This document shows, piece after piece, positions 26,485-35,365 of a stretch of DNA of 62,349 nucleotides; the stretch's first letter is position 1, and every line of letters begins with the position of its first letter. The DNA lies in NCBI GenBank assembly GCA_017476425.1, contig JAFUZV010000005.1, positions 1-62,349 on the forward strand, written 5' to 3'. Origin of the DNA: Selenomonadaceae bacterium. Its GTDB lineage: Bacteria; Bacillota; Negativicutes; Selenomonadales; Selenomonadaceae. The position numbers and the translations under genes are program-made. The notes beneath the pieces are model-generated. The model searched no databases. It saw only the letters and a list, made by a program, of their open reading frames with translations, and was not told the origin of the DNA.

Positions 26485-28149
26485 ATGAGAGGTGCACAAG
26501 CCGTTGTTGAATGTCTCAAAGAACAAGGCGTTGATACGCTTTTTGGTTATCCGGGCGGAATGATTTTACCGCTTTATGATGCACTTTATGATGACAAAAG
26601 TATAAATCAAATTTTAGTTACTCACGAACAAAACGCAGCACATGCCGCTGACGGTTATGCACGTGCAAGCGGTAAAGTTGGTGTTTGCATTGCGACTAGC
26701 GGTCCGGGCGCAACAAATTTAGTTACAGGTATTGCAACTGCGTTTATGGATTCAATTCCGATCGTTGCGATAACCGGGCAAGTTGATACAAGTTCACTAG
26801 GACGTGATTCATTTCAAGAAACTGATATTTTAGATATAACAATGCCGATCACAAAGCACAATTTCAAAGTTAAAGATGCTAGAAAATTGCTCCCGACGAT
26901 TCGTCAAGCGTTTGAAATTGCGATGAGTGGTCGACGTGGTCCTGTGCTTGTAGATATTCCACGTGATTTATTTTTCGCTGAAGTTGATTATAAAATTGAA
27001 ACTATACCTAAAAAAAATGTCGGCAAGCCTGATCCGGATTTTTTGATATGTGCAGCTGAAGCGGCTGAAGAGATCGTTAATGCAGAAAGACCTGTTGCGA
27101 TTGTTGGCGGTGGTGCGATTAGTGCCGGAGCGTCGAAAGAAATTATTGACTTCATTGAAAAATTTGATCTGCCTGTAGTTCAAACGCTTATGGGTTTAGG
27201 TGCTGTTCCTCGTTCACATAAAAATAATTTAGGTTTTGCCGGAATGCACGGACAAAAAGCCGCTAATCATTCGATCGCTGCCGCCGATCTTGTTATTGCG
27301 ATCGGATCACGTTTTGGCGATCGTCAAACAGGCAATTTAAGCAAATATACTAAGAATAGAAAATTTATTCATATCGATATTGATCCTGCCGAAATTGACA
27401 AGAATGTTGAAAACAGTTTAGGATTAGCCGGCGATATGAAAACGATTTTAAAAATTTTGATGAGACACGAGTCACCGGCTAAACGTATTGAATGGTGGCG
27501 GCAGATTGATCAATGGCTTGATGAATACGATTACGATTATCAAGTCAGCCGTTTAACAGTTCCTTGGGCAATGAATCAAATTGCAAAGAAAACCGCAGGA
27601 AAAAAATTTGCATTTGCTACGGACGTTGGACAGCATCAAATGTGGGCAGCATTGCATTTGAAGATTGAAGAGCCACGAACTTGGCTGACAAGCGGCGGAC
27701 TCGGCACAATGGGTTTTGGTTTACCTGCCGCAATGGGCGCACAAATGGCTTATGGTAAAAATCGCCGTGTAATTTCAGTTACAGGTGACGGCGGTATCAA
27801 AATGACAGGCAATGAATTTTATACTATTGCAAGATTAAATTTGCCGATCATTTCGTTGATCGTAAACAATACAAGTCTCGGAATGATTCGACAACTTCAA
27901 AAAGTTATGTATAAAGAGCGTTATATTGCCTGCGAATTTGATTATCAAATGGATTATGTTGCTTATGCTCAAAGTTTTGGAATTAAGGCGGTTGCAGTTT
28001 CAACTCAAGAAGAATTTGCTCAAGCACTTGCAAAAGCGATCGAAGATACAGATCATCCACGCGTCATTGTTCTCAATGTTTGGCGATCATTCGTGGAACC
28101 AATGATTAAAGGCGGAGCAAATATTAATGAATTTGTAGACTTTAAATAA
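26485..28149 (+). CDS. ilvB: Acetolactate synthase large subunit
   Basis: 554 aa. A ThDP-dependent enzyme condensing pyruvate to acetolactate (or acetohydroxybutyrate) for valine, leucine and isoleucine. Seen: the catalytic Glu in LVTHEQNAAHAADGYARA, GPGATNLVTGIATA, GFGLPAAMGAQMA, and the ThDP motif GDGGIKMTGNE...NNTSLGM. The ilvN regulatory subunit does not follow; a terminator does, so a small subunit would have to be elsewhere. The ribosome site (GTAGTGAT) is weak. It is grouped with leuB. Confidence 0.95.
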   Translation: MRGAQAVVECLKEQGVDTLFGYPGGMILPLYDALYDDKSINQILVTHEQNAAHAADGYARASGKVGVCIATSGPGATNLVTGIATAFMDSIPIVAITGQVDTSSLGRDSFQETDILDITMPITKHNFKVKDARKLLPTIRQAFEIAMSGRRGPVLVDIPRDLFFAEVDYKIETIPKKNVGKPDPDFLICAAEAAEEIVNAERPVAIVGGGAISAGASKEIIDFIEKFDLPVVQTLMGLGAVPRSHKNNLGFAGMHGQKAANHSIAAADLVIAIGSRFGDRQTGNLSKYTKNRKFIHIDIDPAEIDKNVENSLGLAGDMKTILKILMRHESPAKRIEWWRQIDQWLDEYDYDYQVSRLTVPWAMNQIAKKTAGKKFAFATDVGQHQMWAALHLKIEEPRTWLTSGGLGTMGFGLPAAMGAQMAYGKNRRVISVTGDGGIKMTGNEFYTIARLNLPIISLIVNNTSLGMIRQLQKVMYKERYIACEFDYQMDYVAYAQSFGIKAVAVSTQEEFAQALAKAIEDTDHPRVIVLNVWRSFVEPMIKGGANINEFVDFK

Positions 28150-28166
28150 TTTTTCGCAAAAAATTA

Positions 28167-28199
28167 GCGATGCAGTTTTTAAGGCTGTATCGCTTTTTT
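28167..28199 (+). terminator. Terminator after ilvB
   Basis: GCGATGCAG pairs with CTGTATCGC (one G-U pair), followed by six Ts. Confidence 0.85.
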
Positions 28200-28211
28200 A
28201 TTAATAAATGA

Positions 28212-28241
28212 TTGACTTTCAACAAAGAAATATGATATTAT
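28212..28241 (+). promoter_or_regulatory. Promoter of the outer-membrane protein gene
   Basis: TTGACT (28212-28217), an 18-base spacer and TATTAT (28236-28241), 38 bases before the start codon. Confidence 0.6.
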
Positions 28242-28278
28242 TCTGAAATGGATTATTTATGAAAGTGAGGTTCTTAAT

Positions 28279-29457
28279 TTGTATTTTAAAAATATATGTT
28301 GCAAAACGATTTTATTAACTGTACTTTTGATTTTTGCAATTAATTTTAAATTTGTCAATGCACAAGTTTTAATACAACCTGCAATCGGCAGCATTACGAA
28401 TATAAATTCAGGTACAGATCGAATAATTGAAATGATAGAAGACGATCAAAATAAATCGAAAGATTTGAACGATGAAAACTCAAAAGATGATGAAATGTTG
28501 AATACTTCAAACGGTATTGAGACATTTTATCCACCGGCTGAGATGAAAAATCGCAATAATGAAAGGTATACTGAAGAAAATTCAGATATAGAAACATTTA
28601 AAAAGACTGTACCTTTAAAAGATGATAATGATTACAAAAATTCAAATCATAGTTCAAAAAACGATCGATCACATACTAAGATAATTACTGCTGTTAGTGG
28701 CGGCAAATTAAAAGTTGATACTGGTAATGGTGGCGAAATTGAAAATAAAATTGTCGGTGCTGATATTGCCGTTGTTCGTGAATTGAAAACATCTTCCGGT
28801 AAATTAATGATTGGCGGTGTCGTCGACTATAATCACAATAGCTACGATAATAATTTCAAAGGTATTGATGGCAGCGGTGATTCTGATGCTATAACGGTTG
28901 GTATTATTGCTAAACAAAGTCGTGATGATGGTGTTTACTATGAAGGCAGTGTCAGATTTGGTCGTGCTAAAACTGATTTTGCCACTGATAATTTTTCTGA
29001 TATTCGTTATGAAGAATCTGCACCGGTTTATGCCGGTCACGCTAAAGTTGGCAAGATTGTAAATTTCGACGAAAAAAATAGTGCCGATATTTATGGCACA
29101 TATACATTTGCACATCAAGACAAAATCAATATTAATTTATCAAATGATGAAAAATATCGTATGGGATCAATCGATAGTAATAGAATTAAAGTCGGCTGCC
29201 TTATGTCAACTAAAATTGACGATAACGGAAGAATTTATTATGGATTAGCTTATCAATATGAAGGTAGCGAAAAAGTTAAATTGCATAATGAATTTGAAAC
29301 TGATCTTAATGCTAGTGGAAAAGGTAGCAGCGGCGTTTTAGAATTAGGCTATAAAATTTCTGCTGATAAAGACTTAAATCTTGATCTTAGAGCAAGCGGC
29401 TTTACAGGCAGACAAAAAGGTGTTATTTTGCAAGCACAGTTAGTAAAATTGTTTTAA
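28279..29457 (+). CDS. Exported outer-membrane beta-barrel (autotransporter-like) protein
   Basis: 392 aa. It has a signal peptide (basic CCKT, hydrophobic core, cleavage probably after VNA near residue 28), then a highly charged Asp/Glu/Asn/Lys-rich low-complexity region (about 45-140), then alternating Gly/aromatic/polar strands resembling an autotransporter barrel (GKLMIGGVVDYNHNSY, VYYEGSVRFGRAKTDF, IYYGLAYQYEGS). The last residues LVKLF end in Phe, the usual BAM signal. The start is TTG with GTGAGG upstream. The passenger-like part is too short to be an enzyme. It is evidence for an outer membrane. Confidence 0.7.
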   Translation: MYFKNICCKTILLTVLLIFAINFKFVNAQVLIQPAIGSITNINSGTDRIIEMIEDDQNKSKDLNDENSKDDEMLNTSNGIETFYPPAEMKNRNNERYTEENSDIETFKKTVPLKDDNDYKNSNHSSKNDRSHTKIITAVSGGKLKVDTGNGGEIENKIVGADIAVVRELKTSSGKLMIGGVVDYNHNSYDNNFKGIDGSGDSDAITVGIIAKQSRDDGVYYEGSVRFGRAKTDFATDNFSDIRYEESAPVYAGHAKVGKIVNFDEKNSADIYGTYTFAHQDKININLSNDEKYRMGSIDSNRIKVGCLMSTKIDDNGRIYYGLAYQYEGSEKVKLHNEFETDLNASGKGSSGVLELGYKISADKDLNLDLRASGFTGRQKGVILQAQLVKLF

Positions 29458-29495
29458 TTTGAAATTTTACAATTATAGATCGATAAAGTGAGATT

Positions 29496-31370
29496 TTAAT
29501 TATTTTTACGATTTTGACTTTCAAGCCAGACAATTAAAACTGAAATATCCGCAGGTGACACGCCGGAAATTCTGCTTGCTTGTCCTATTGATCGAGGTTG
29601 AATTAATTTTAATTTTTCTCTAGCTTCAGATCGTAAATTTAAAATATTTTCATAAGGTGTACCTTCAGGAATTAATTTTGATTCTAATTTTTCCAGCTTT
29701 AGTACTAATTCTGATTGCTTTTTAATATAGCCTTCGTAAAAAAAATTAGTTTCAACTTGAAAAGCGGCATCTCTTGAAATTTGTGGAAGATCAAAAACTT
29801 TTTGAAGTTGTTCATAAGTGATTTTTGGGCGACGGAGCAAATCACTTAATGGAATATTATTATGTATTTCGCTGGTATTAAGAGATAAAATTTTTTCGTT
29901 AGTCAATTTACTTGGCGTTAAGATAATTTTGTTAAGTTTTTTAGTTGTACTTTCAATTTCTGCTTTTTTAGCTTGGAAACGCTGCCAACGATCATCTGAA
30001 ACAAGCCCAACACGTCGACCATAAGGCGTTAAACGAAGATCGGCATTATCTTGACGCAATAAAAGTCTATATTCAGCACGTGAAGTCATCATTCTATAAG
30101 GCTCATTTGTTCCTTTTGTGACGAGATCATCAATCAAGACACCAATATAACCTTCGGAACGTTTTAATATCAAAGGCTCTTGATTTTTAACAAACTTCGC
30201 AGCGTTAATTCCGGCAATAATACCTTGTGCAGCAGCTTCTTCATAGCCGGAAGTTCCATTTGATTGACCGGCTGAAAAAAATCCAGCTATAGTTTTAAAT
30301 TCTAACGTTGGCTTTAATTGTAAGGGATCAATGCAATCATATTCGATAGCGTAACCGGGACGCATAATTTTTGCGTGCTCAAGTCCGGGTATAGTATGTA
30401 AAAATTCAATTTGTACGTCCATCGGCATACTTGTCGACATACCTTGTACATAATATTCTTGAGTATGAAGTCCTTCAGGCTCTAAAAATAATTGATGGCG
30501 TTCTTTATCAGGGAACATTATAATTTTTGATTCAATCGAAGGACAATAACGCGGACCAGTACCTTCAATAATTCCATTTGCCATAGGCGCACGATGAAGA
30601 TTTTTTTTCAAAATCTCGTGAGTTTTGCAATTTGTATAGGTAAGGTAACAAAAAGTTTGATTTTTAGTAGAAATATCAGTCATAAATGAAAAATTTTGTG
30701 GTTCTTTGTCACCAGTTTGAAGTTCCATTTTTTCAAAATTTAAAGTTCTACCGTCAACACGAGCCGGTGTACCGGTTTTAAAACGCATAAATTTTATTCC
30801 GACTTCTTTCAAAGCATCAGATAAATTTATTGCAGCACGTTGACCATTAGGACCACCGTCATAAATAGTTTCACCAATGATAATACGACCTTTTAAATAT
30901 GTTCCGGATGCTAAAATTACAGCTGTAGCTTGAAAAATTTCACCAGTCTCGGTAATAACACCGACGATTTTTTTATTTTCAATGATAATTTTTTCAACCA
31001 AAACTTGTTTTATATCTAGATTTTTTGTATTTTCGCAAATTTCTTTCATTACAGCTTGATAAATTTTCTTATCAGCTTGCGCACGAAGAGCATGAACCGC
31101 AGCACCTTTACCTGTATTTAGCATACGAAATTGAATGCAGGTTTTATCAGCAGTTATACCCATTTGACCGCCTAAAGCATCAATTTCACGGACAAGATGA
31201 CCTTTTGCAGGACCACCGATCGAAGGATTACAAGGCATCATTGCAATATTTTCAAGAGATAGAGTTGTCATTAAGGTTTTACAGCCAATTCGAGCGGACG
31301 CAAGCGCAGCTTCTATTCCGGCGTGACCTGCACCGATCACAATTACATCATATTTTCCAGCTATAAACAT
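29496..31370 (-). CDS. mnmG: tRNA uridine-34 carboxymethylaminomethyl synthesis enzyme MnmG
   Basis: 624 aa. With MnmE it installs the cmnm5 group on U34 of tRNAs, using FAD, NADH and methylene-tetrahydrofolate. Seen: the FAD motif VIGAGHAGIEAALASARIG, PCNPSIGGPAKGHLVREIDALGG in the family signature, the active-site cysteines, GTGPRYCPSIE, and GTSGYEEAAAQG. The ATG at 31370 is chosen as the family start (MFIAGKYDVIV); a GTG 12 bases upstream is possible. It is the last gene of the rpmH-to-mnmG cluster. Confidence 0.95.
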   Translation of the reverse strand: MFIAGKYDVIVIGAGHAGIEAALASARIGCKTLMTTLSLENIAMMPCNPSIGGPAKGHLVREIDALGGQMGITADKTCIQFRMLNTGKGAAVHALRAQADKKIYQAVMKEICENTKNLDIKQVLVEKIIIENKKIVGVITETGEIFQATAVILASGTYLKGRIIIGETIYDGGPNGQRAAINLSDALKEVGIKFMRFKTGTPARVDGRTLNFEKMELQTGDKEPQNFSFMTDISTKNQTFCYLTYTNCKTHEILKKNLHRAPMANGIIEGTGPRYCPSIESKIIMFPDKERHQLFLEPEGLHTQEYYVQGMSTSMPMDVQIEFLHTIPGLEHAKIMRPGYAIEYDCIDPLQLKPTLEFKTIAGFFSAGQSNGTSGYEEAAAQGIIAGINAAKFVKNQEPLILKRSEGYIGVLIDDLVTKGTNEPYRMMTSRAEYRLLLRQDNADLRLTPYGRRVGLVSDDRWQRFQAKKAEIESTTKKLNKIILTPSKLTNEKILSLNTSEIHNNIPLSDLLRRPKITYEQLQKVFDLPQISRDAAFQVETNFFYEGYIKKQSELVLKLEKLESKLIPEGTPYENILNLRSEAREKLKLIQPRSIGQASRISGVSPADISVLIVWLESQNRKNN

Positions 31371-31415
31371 TATTATTATCACAACCTTAAAATTATTTAG
31401 CTATACTTATAAAAT

Positions 31416-32789
31416 TTACTTACCGACACAGAATTTTGAAAAAATCTCGTTTATGATCTCCTCGTCAACTGATTCACCGGTTAAAGTATCTAATGCTTGA
31501 AGTGCATAACGCAAATCTATAGATATAAGATCAATTTCTGCGTCTAATTTTGCTGTTTCTTTAGCTTGCTCAAGATTTTGCTTGACACGTTTCAAAATTT
31601 CTAATTCTCTTGCTGACTTTATATAATTTAATTCATCACTAAAATTTTCGATCATCTCTAAAATAGATTTTTGAAGTTCGGATATTCCATTTTGATTTTT
31701 TACTGAAATAGAAATTAATTTTAACTTTGGAAATTGTTTTTGCAATTCTTCAACGTTTAACATTTTTGGCAGATCCGATTTCGTTATTAAAATCATTGCA
31801 TTGTTGCCTTGTATCAGATTAAAAATCTTTTCATCTTCAGCGTCGAGAATACGAGAACCATCAAATAAGGCAAGAATTAAATCAGCTTTTTTAGCACAAT
31901 CTATAGATTTATTGATACCAATATTTTCAATTTCATTGCTAGAATTATGAATGCCGGCGGTATCAATAATTTTTAATGGTATACCTTCAATATTTACAAT
32001 TTCTTCAATTAAATCTCTAGTTGTACCTGGAATATTTGTAACTATTGCCTTATCATTTTTTGATAAGAAATTAAGTAAACTAGATTTGCCAACATTTGGC
32101 TTACCTAAAATGACGGTTTCTATACCTTCTTTTAAAATTTTATCTTTAGTTTCATATTTTAAGAATTTATTAACCTCATTAAGAGCGTCATTAATTCCTT
32201 GTTCGATATTTTCACGTGAAACATCATCAATATCGTCTTCAGGAAAATCAATTATAGCTTCAATATGTGTAATAATATCTAAAATTTTATGCTTTACCTT
32301 GAAAATTTCATTTTTTACAATACCATTTAATTTATTTTCTGCCATTTTCAAAGCCTCATCAGTTTTGGCTTGAATTACATCTAAAACGGCTTGTGCTTGT
32401 GATAAATCTAATCTTCCATTCAAAAATGCACGTTTAGTAAATTCACCACGTTCCGCTAATCTTGCCCCTAAATCCAACGTCCTTAATAACACTTTTCTTA
32501 ATACAAGTGCACTACCGTGACATTGTAATTCAACTACGTCTTCTTTAGTGTAAGAATTAGGTGAACGCATTACTAAAACAATCGCCTCATCAATAATATT
32601 GCCTTCAGAATCAAAAATTTTTCCGAAAGAGATACCTTTATTTGTAATTGTTTTTAACATTTTTCCATCTATAGCTTTAAAAATTTTGTCTGCTATTTCT
32701 ATGGAATTTATTCCGCTCATTCTAATTATTCCTATACCAGCAGCACCAATAGCCGTTGATATAGCACTGATAGTTTCATCTTGTTTCAT
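31416..32789 (-). CDS. mnmE: tRNA modification GTPase MnmE
   Basis: 457 aa. Partner of MnmG. It has the N-terminal tetrahydrofolate-binding domain (DTISAIST-like start, RSPNSYTKEDVVELQCHGS), the inserted G domain with GKPNVGKSSLLN, DTAG and a TKSD motif, and the C-terminal FCVGK carrying the conserved cysteine. AAAGGATATTTT precedes the ATG at 32789. A hairpin (32811-32859) separates it from jag. Confidence 0.95.
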   Translation of the reverse strand: MKQDETISAISTAIGAAGIGIIRMSGINSIEIADKIFKAIDGKMLKTITNKGISFGKIFDSEGNIIDEAIVLVMRSPNSYTKEDVVELQCHGSALVLRKVLLRTLDLGARLAERGEFTKRAFLNGRLDLSQAQAVLDVIQAKTDEALKMAENKLNGIVKNEIFKVKHKILDIITHIEAIIDFPEDDIDDVSRENIEQGINDALNEVNKFLKYETKDKILKEGIETVILGKPNVGKSSLLNFLSKNDKAIVTNIPGTTRDLIEEIVNIEGIPLKIIDTAGIHNSSNEIENIGINKSIDCAKKADLILALFDGSRILDAEDEKIFNLIQGNNAMILITKSDLPKMLNVEELQKQFPKLKLISISVKNQNGISELQKSILEMIENFSDELNYIKSARELEILKRVKQNLEQAKETAKLDAEIDLISIDLRYALQALDTLTGESVDEEIINEIFSKFCVGK

Positions 32790-32810
32790 AAAATATCCTT
32801 TCATAAAATA

Positions 32811-32859
32811 AAAGAGTCATCTGTCAACAACACAATTAATGTTGTCGAGACAACTCTTT
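32811..32859 (-). terminator. Hairpin between jag and mnmE, possible attenuator
   Basis: AAAGAGT (32811-32817) pairs with ACTCTTT (32853-32859), with an inner ACAACA/TGTTGT stem. On the minus strand it is followed by TTTTATTTTATG just before mnmE, so it could be a terminator or attenuator inside the cluster. Confidence 0.5.
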
Positions 32860-32900
32860 CACCGTTACCTCTAAATTTAAAACAATTTTTTATGGTACAA

Positions 32901-33671
32901 TTAGTTTTTTGAAATATTTTTATCCTTATTATAAATTTTTGGAGAAATAATTATATGACGATGAGGTTCTTCACCAACACTATGAGTTATAACTTTGTCA
33001 TTATCCTGCAGTGAAGTATGAATTACTTTTCTTTCGTGTCTATTCATAGGTTCAAGTCTGACATCTTGATTCATTCTTATTGCTCTTTCAGCAAGATTCA
33101 TCGCTAAATTTTTCAAAGTTTCTTCACGACGACCTCTGTAATTTTCAACATCAACAATAAAATGAATACGCTGATCATTTTCATTACGATTAGCCGCAAG
33201 ATTTAAAAGATACTGCAAAGCATCCAGCGTTTGACCGTGCTTGCCAATCAATATGCCTAAATTTTCACCAAAAAGATTGAAAATATATCTGTCGTCTTTT
33301 TCATTAATTTCGATTTTTACATCTAATTTCATTTTTTCAAATATATCTTTCAAAAACTTCTCGGCAATTTCAATTTTATTAGGTACATATGATTTTTCTG
33401 CAATATTTTCTGTCTGTTCAGTTATAACTTCTTTTTTTTCAACAACAGGCTCAATTTTTTTCGGAACTTCACTTTTTAAAGGTAAATTATCACTTTCTTT
33501 AACTGTAACACGAATTTTTGCAAGTTTTGTTCCTATAAGACCTAAAAAGCCTCTTGAAGCCTCTTCAACAACTTCATAAGTTACGTCATTTTCACTAACT
33601 CCAAGCTCTTCAACCGCTGCTTTTAAAGCTTCCTCAACAGTTTTTGCAGATTTTTCAATCACTTTCGCCAC
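32901..33671 (-). CDS. jag: RNA-binding protein Jag (KhpB)
   Basis: 256 aa. Jag N-domain (1-50; ARGFLGLIGTKLAKI), a variable Glu/Lys linker, a KH domain (GKHGQTLDALQYLLN, the GxxG-type loop) and an R3H domain (ENYRGRREETLKNLA... PMNRHERKVIH). KhpB proteins bind many RNAs with KhpA and influence cell division and elongation. The GTG start directly abuts the yidC TGA, and GAGG inside the end of yidC serves as ribosome site, so translation is coupled. Confidence 0.93.
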   Translation of the reverse strand: MAKVIEKSAKTVEEALKAAVEELGVSENDVTYEVVEEASRGFLGLIGTKLAKIRVTVKESDNLPLKSEVPKKIEPVVEKKEVITEQTENIAEKSYVPNKIEIAEKFLKDIFEKMKLDVKIEINEKDDRYIFNLFGENLGILIGKHGQTLDALQYLLNLAANRNENDQRIHFIVDVENYRGRREETLKNLAMNLAERAIRMNQDVRLEPMNRHERKVIHTSLQDNDKVITHSVGEEPHRHIIISPKIYNKDKNISKN

Positions 33672-34352
33672 TCAAGCAGCCTCCTTATTTCCAGGTGTAG
33701 TTTCATTTTTAGTTACCCACCATTGTTGTACAATTTGAACTATATTCATAGTAACCCAATACAAGACTAAACCTGCTGGAAAATTTAAACTAATCCAACC
33801 GATAAAGATCGGCATAATTATCATTAAAGTTTTTTTTTGAGGAGTGCCTTCCATCATAGTCATTTTTTGTTGCAAAAAAGTTGTTAATGCTGACAAAAAC
33901 GGCAGAATATATGTTGAATCTGTTTGTGACAGACTCGGCAGCCATAAGAATGATGGTTCTGCTCCGCCATAGTCAAAATTAAACAACGCATAGTACATTC
34001 CCATTAATATCGGCATTTGAATCAACATAGGCAAACAACCGGCTAATGGATTTACTCCCGCCTTTTGATAAAGTGCAGCAAGTTTTTGTTGCATTACTTG
34101 AGGATTATCTTTGTATTTTTCCTGAAGTTTTTTCAGCTCAGGTTGTAATTCTTGCATTGCCTTCATTGATTTTATTTGCTTAGCTGTCAGCGGATAAAGC
34201 AAAATTTTTATAATTACAGTTAATAAAATGATCGCTAAACCGTAACTGCCAAAACCTAAATTTTCAGTCATCGAATAAAGAATTTCTATAGCAAAGTGCA
34301 AGATATTTTCGATTGGAGCAAATATAGAGCTAAAGAAACCTGCTTCCTCCAA
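33672..34352 (-). CDS. yidC: Membrane protein insertase YidC, short form
   Basis: 226 aa. It inserts proteins into the inner membrane, alone or with SecYEG. It has the core transmembrane segments (about 10-30, 37-58, 105-125, 150-170, 183-205) and a basic coiled region MKAMQELQPELKKLQEKYKDNP, the hydrophilic-groove arginine region and the family motif NPLAGCLPMLIQMPI. The large periplasmic domain of proteobacterial YidC is absent, as in Firmicutes. There is no lipoprotein cysteine at the N-terminus. TTG start with AGGATGTGAT upstream. Confidence 0.93.
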   Translation of the reverse strand: MEEAGFFSSIFAPIENILHFAIEILYSMTENLGFGSYGLAIILLTVIIKILLYPLTAKQIKSMKAMQELQPELKKLQEKYKDNPQVMQQKLAALYQKAGVNPLAGCLPMLIQMPILMGMYYALFNFDYGGAEPSFLWLPSLSQTDSTYILPFLSALTTFLQQKMTMMEGTPQKKTLMIIMPIFIGWISLNFPAGLVLYWVTMNIVQIVQQWWVTKNETTPGNKEAA

Positions 34353-34408
34353 GACATCACATCCTACAACTAAATTTAAAAGTATACCTGCAAATTTGAT
34401 CTATTAAC

Positions 34409-34618
34409 TTACGGAACAGGATCATAACCACCTTTAGAAAATGGTTGACATCTTAATAATCGTTTCAATGTCAAAAAGCTGCCTTTAATTGTTCCGTATT
34501 TTTTTATAGCTATAATTGCATAATTTGAACAAGTTGGTATAAATCTACAAGTCGGCGGCTTTAAAGGTGAAATCCAATTTTGATAGAATTTGATAATTGC
34601 TATAAATATTTCCTTCAT
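34409..34618 (-). CDS. yidD: Membrane protein insertion efficiency factor YidD
   Basis: 69 aa. The signature runs [18 protein letters not shown] then [15 protein letters not shown] and [14 protein letters not shown], including the invariant cysteines. It is found between rnpA and yidC in most bacteria and is thought to help YidC-dependent insertion. It starts three bases after the rnpA stop, with GAGGAATT as ribosome site. Confidence 0.95.
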   Translation of the reverse strand: MKEIFIAIIKFYQNWISPLKPPTCRFIPTCSNYAIIAIKKYGTIKGSFLTLKRLLRCQPFSKGGYDPVP

Positions 34619-34621
34619 TTT

Positions 34622-34969
34622 TTAATTCCTCAAAATTTTTGCTTTCACGCAAATATTTTTAAAAGCCTTAATGACAACATCACATTTTGCGTCAATTAGT
34701 GCTTTTCGTCCGATCAAAATCATTGAAACTTCCGAATTTATTTCGTGGCGGCAAAGTCTGTAAGCCTCTCGCATCATTCTCTTGATCCTGTTTCTAATGA
34801 CAGCATTACCAATTTTTTTACCAACCGCAAATCCGACTTTACCTTTGATTTTGTCTGATTTCAACACGTGAACAACAAGTTGATTATTAACATACGAACG
34901 CCCCAACGAATAAACTTTGTTGAACTCTTGATTATCACGACAAATAATATTTTTGGGTAATTCGTACAT
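34622..34969 (-). CDS. rnpA: Ribonuclease P protein component
   Basis: 115 aa. It binds RNase P RNA to mature the 5' ends of tRNAs. The RNR signature is seen as AVIRNRIKRMMREAYR, with the preceding FAVGKKIGNA. The start is the ATG after TAGGAGGCTTT. It is in the canonical order rpmH-rnpA-yidD-yidC. Confidence 0.95.
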   Translation of the reverse strand: MYELPKNIICRDNQEFNKVYSLGRSYVNNQLVVHVLKSDKIKGKVGFAVGKKIGNAVIRNRIKRMMREAYRLCRHEINSEVSMILIGRKALIDAKCDVVIKAFKNICVKAKILRN

Positions 34970-34990
34970 TTTTTAAAGCCTCCTAAATTT

Positions 34991-35015
34991 TAAAAAGGTC
35001 ACTTGATAGTGACCT
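34991..35015 (-). terminator. Terminator or attenuator between rpmH and rnpA
   Basis: A perfect 8-bp stem AGGTCACT/AGTGACCT with a 4-base loop; on the minus strand it is followed by TTTTTA. It probably trims most transcripts after rpmH so that L34 is made in excess over rnpA. Confidence 0.75.
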
Positions 35016-35024
35016 GCAAAAGAT

Positions 35025-35159
35025 TTAAGCTGTGAGCTTTTTGCGACCACGTTGTCTGCGTCTCTTGATCACAATCTGACCGCCTTTAGTCTTCATACGC
35101 TCACGAAAACCATGAGTTTTCTTTCTCCAATGATTATTTGGTTGAAAAGTTCTCTTCAT
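35025..35159 (-). CDS. rpmH: 50S ribosomal protein L34
   Basis: 44 aa, strongly basic. The translation begins [20 protein letters not shown] and ends RGRKKLTA, the standard L34 pattern (KRTFQPN, HGFRxRM, GRKxL). The ribosome site GAGGTG lies about ten bases before the ATG. First gene of the cluster, with a perfect consensus promoter at 35230-35258. dnaA, which commonly lies divergent to rpmH, is not on the other side. Confidence 0.97.
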   Translation of the reverse strand: MKRTFQPNNHWRKKTHGFRERMKTKGGQIVIKRRRQRGRKKLTA

Positions 35160-35229
35160 TAATAACACCTCAAAACTAAAATTATCAATAATCAACGCTT
35201 AATTTAAAGCATTCAAAGATCATTTGCTA

Positions 35230-35258
35230 ATTATAATCTGTCAATGTTTTGCTGTCAA
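35230..35258 (-). promoter_or_regulatory. Consensus promoter of the rpmH cluster
   Basis: Minus strand: TTGACA (35253-35258), a 17-base spacer, TATAAT (35230-35235): both boxes perfect. I saw no DnaA-box cluster (TTATNCACA) in the 206-base gap 35160-35365. Confidence 0.85.
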
Positions 35259-35365
35259 GAAATTTATTAAAGAATACATAAAAATGCTACAAAATTATAA
35301 AAAATATATCATAGAAATAAAAAAAGCATAACGATAAAAATCGAAATGCGGTAAAAATTTTTTTG

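Noticed and set aside
35160..35365. A chromosomal replication origin upstream of rpmH
   Set aside because: The gap is only 206 bases, holds a promoter, and shows no cluster of TTATNCACA boxes.
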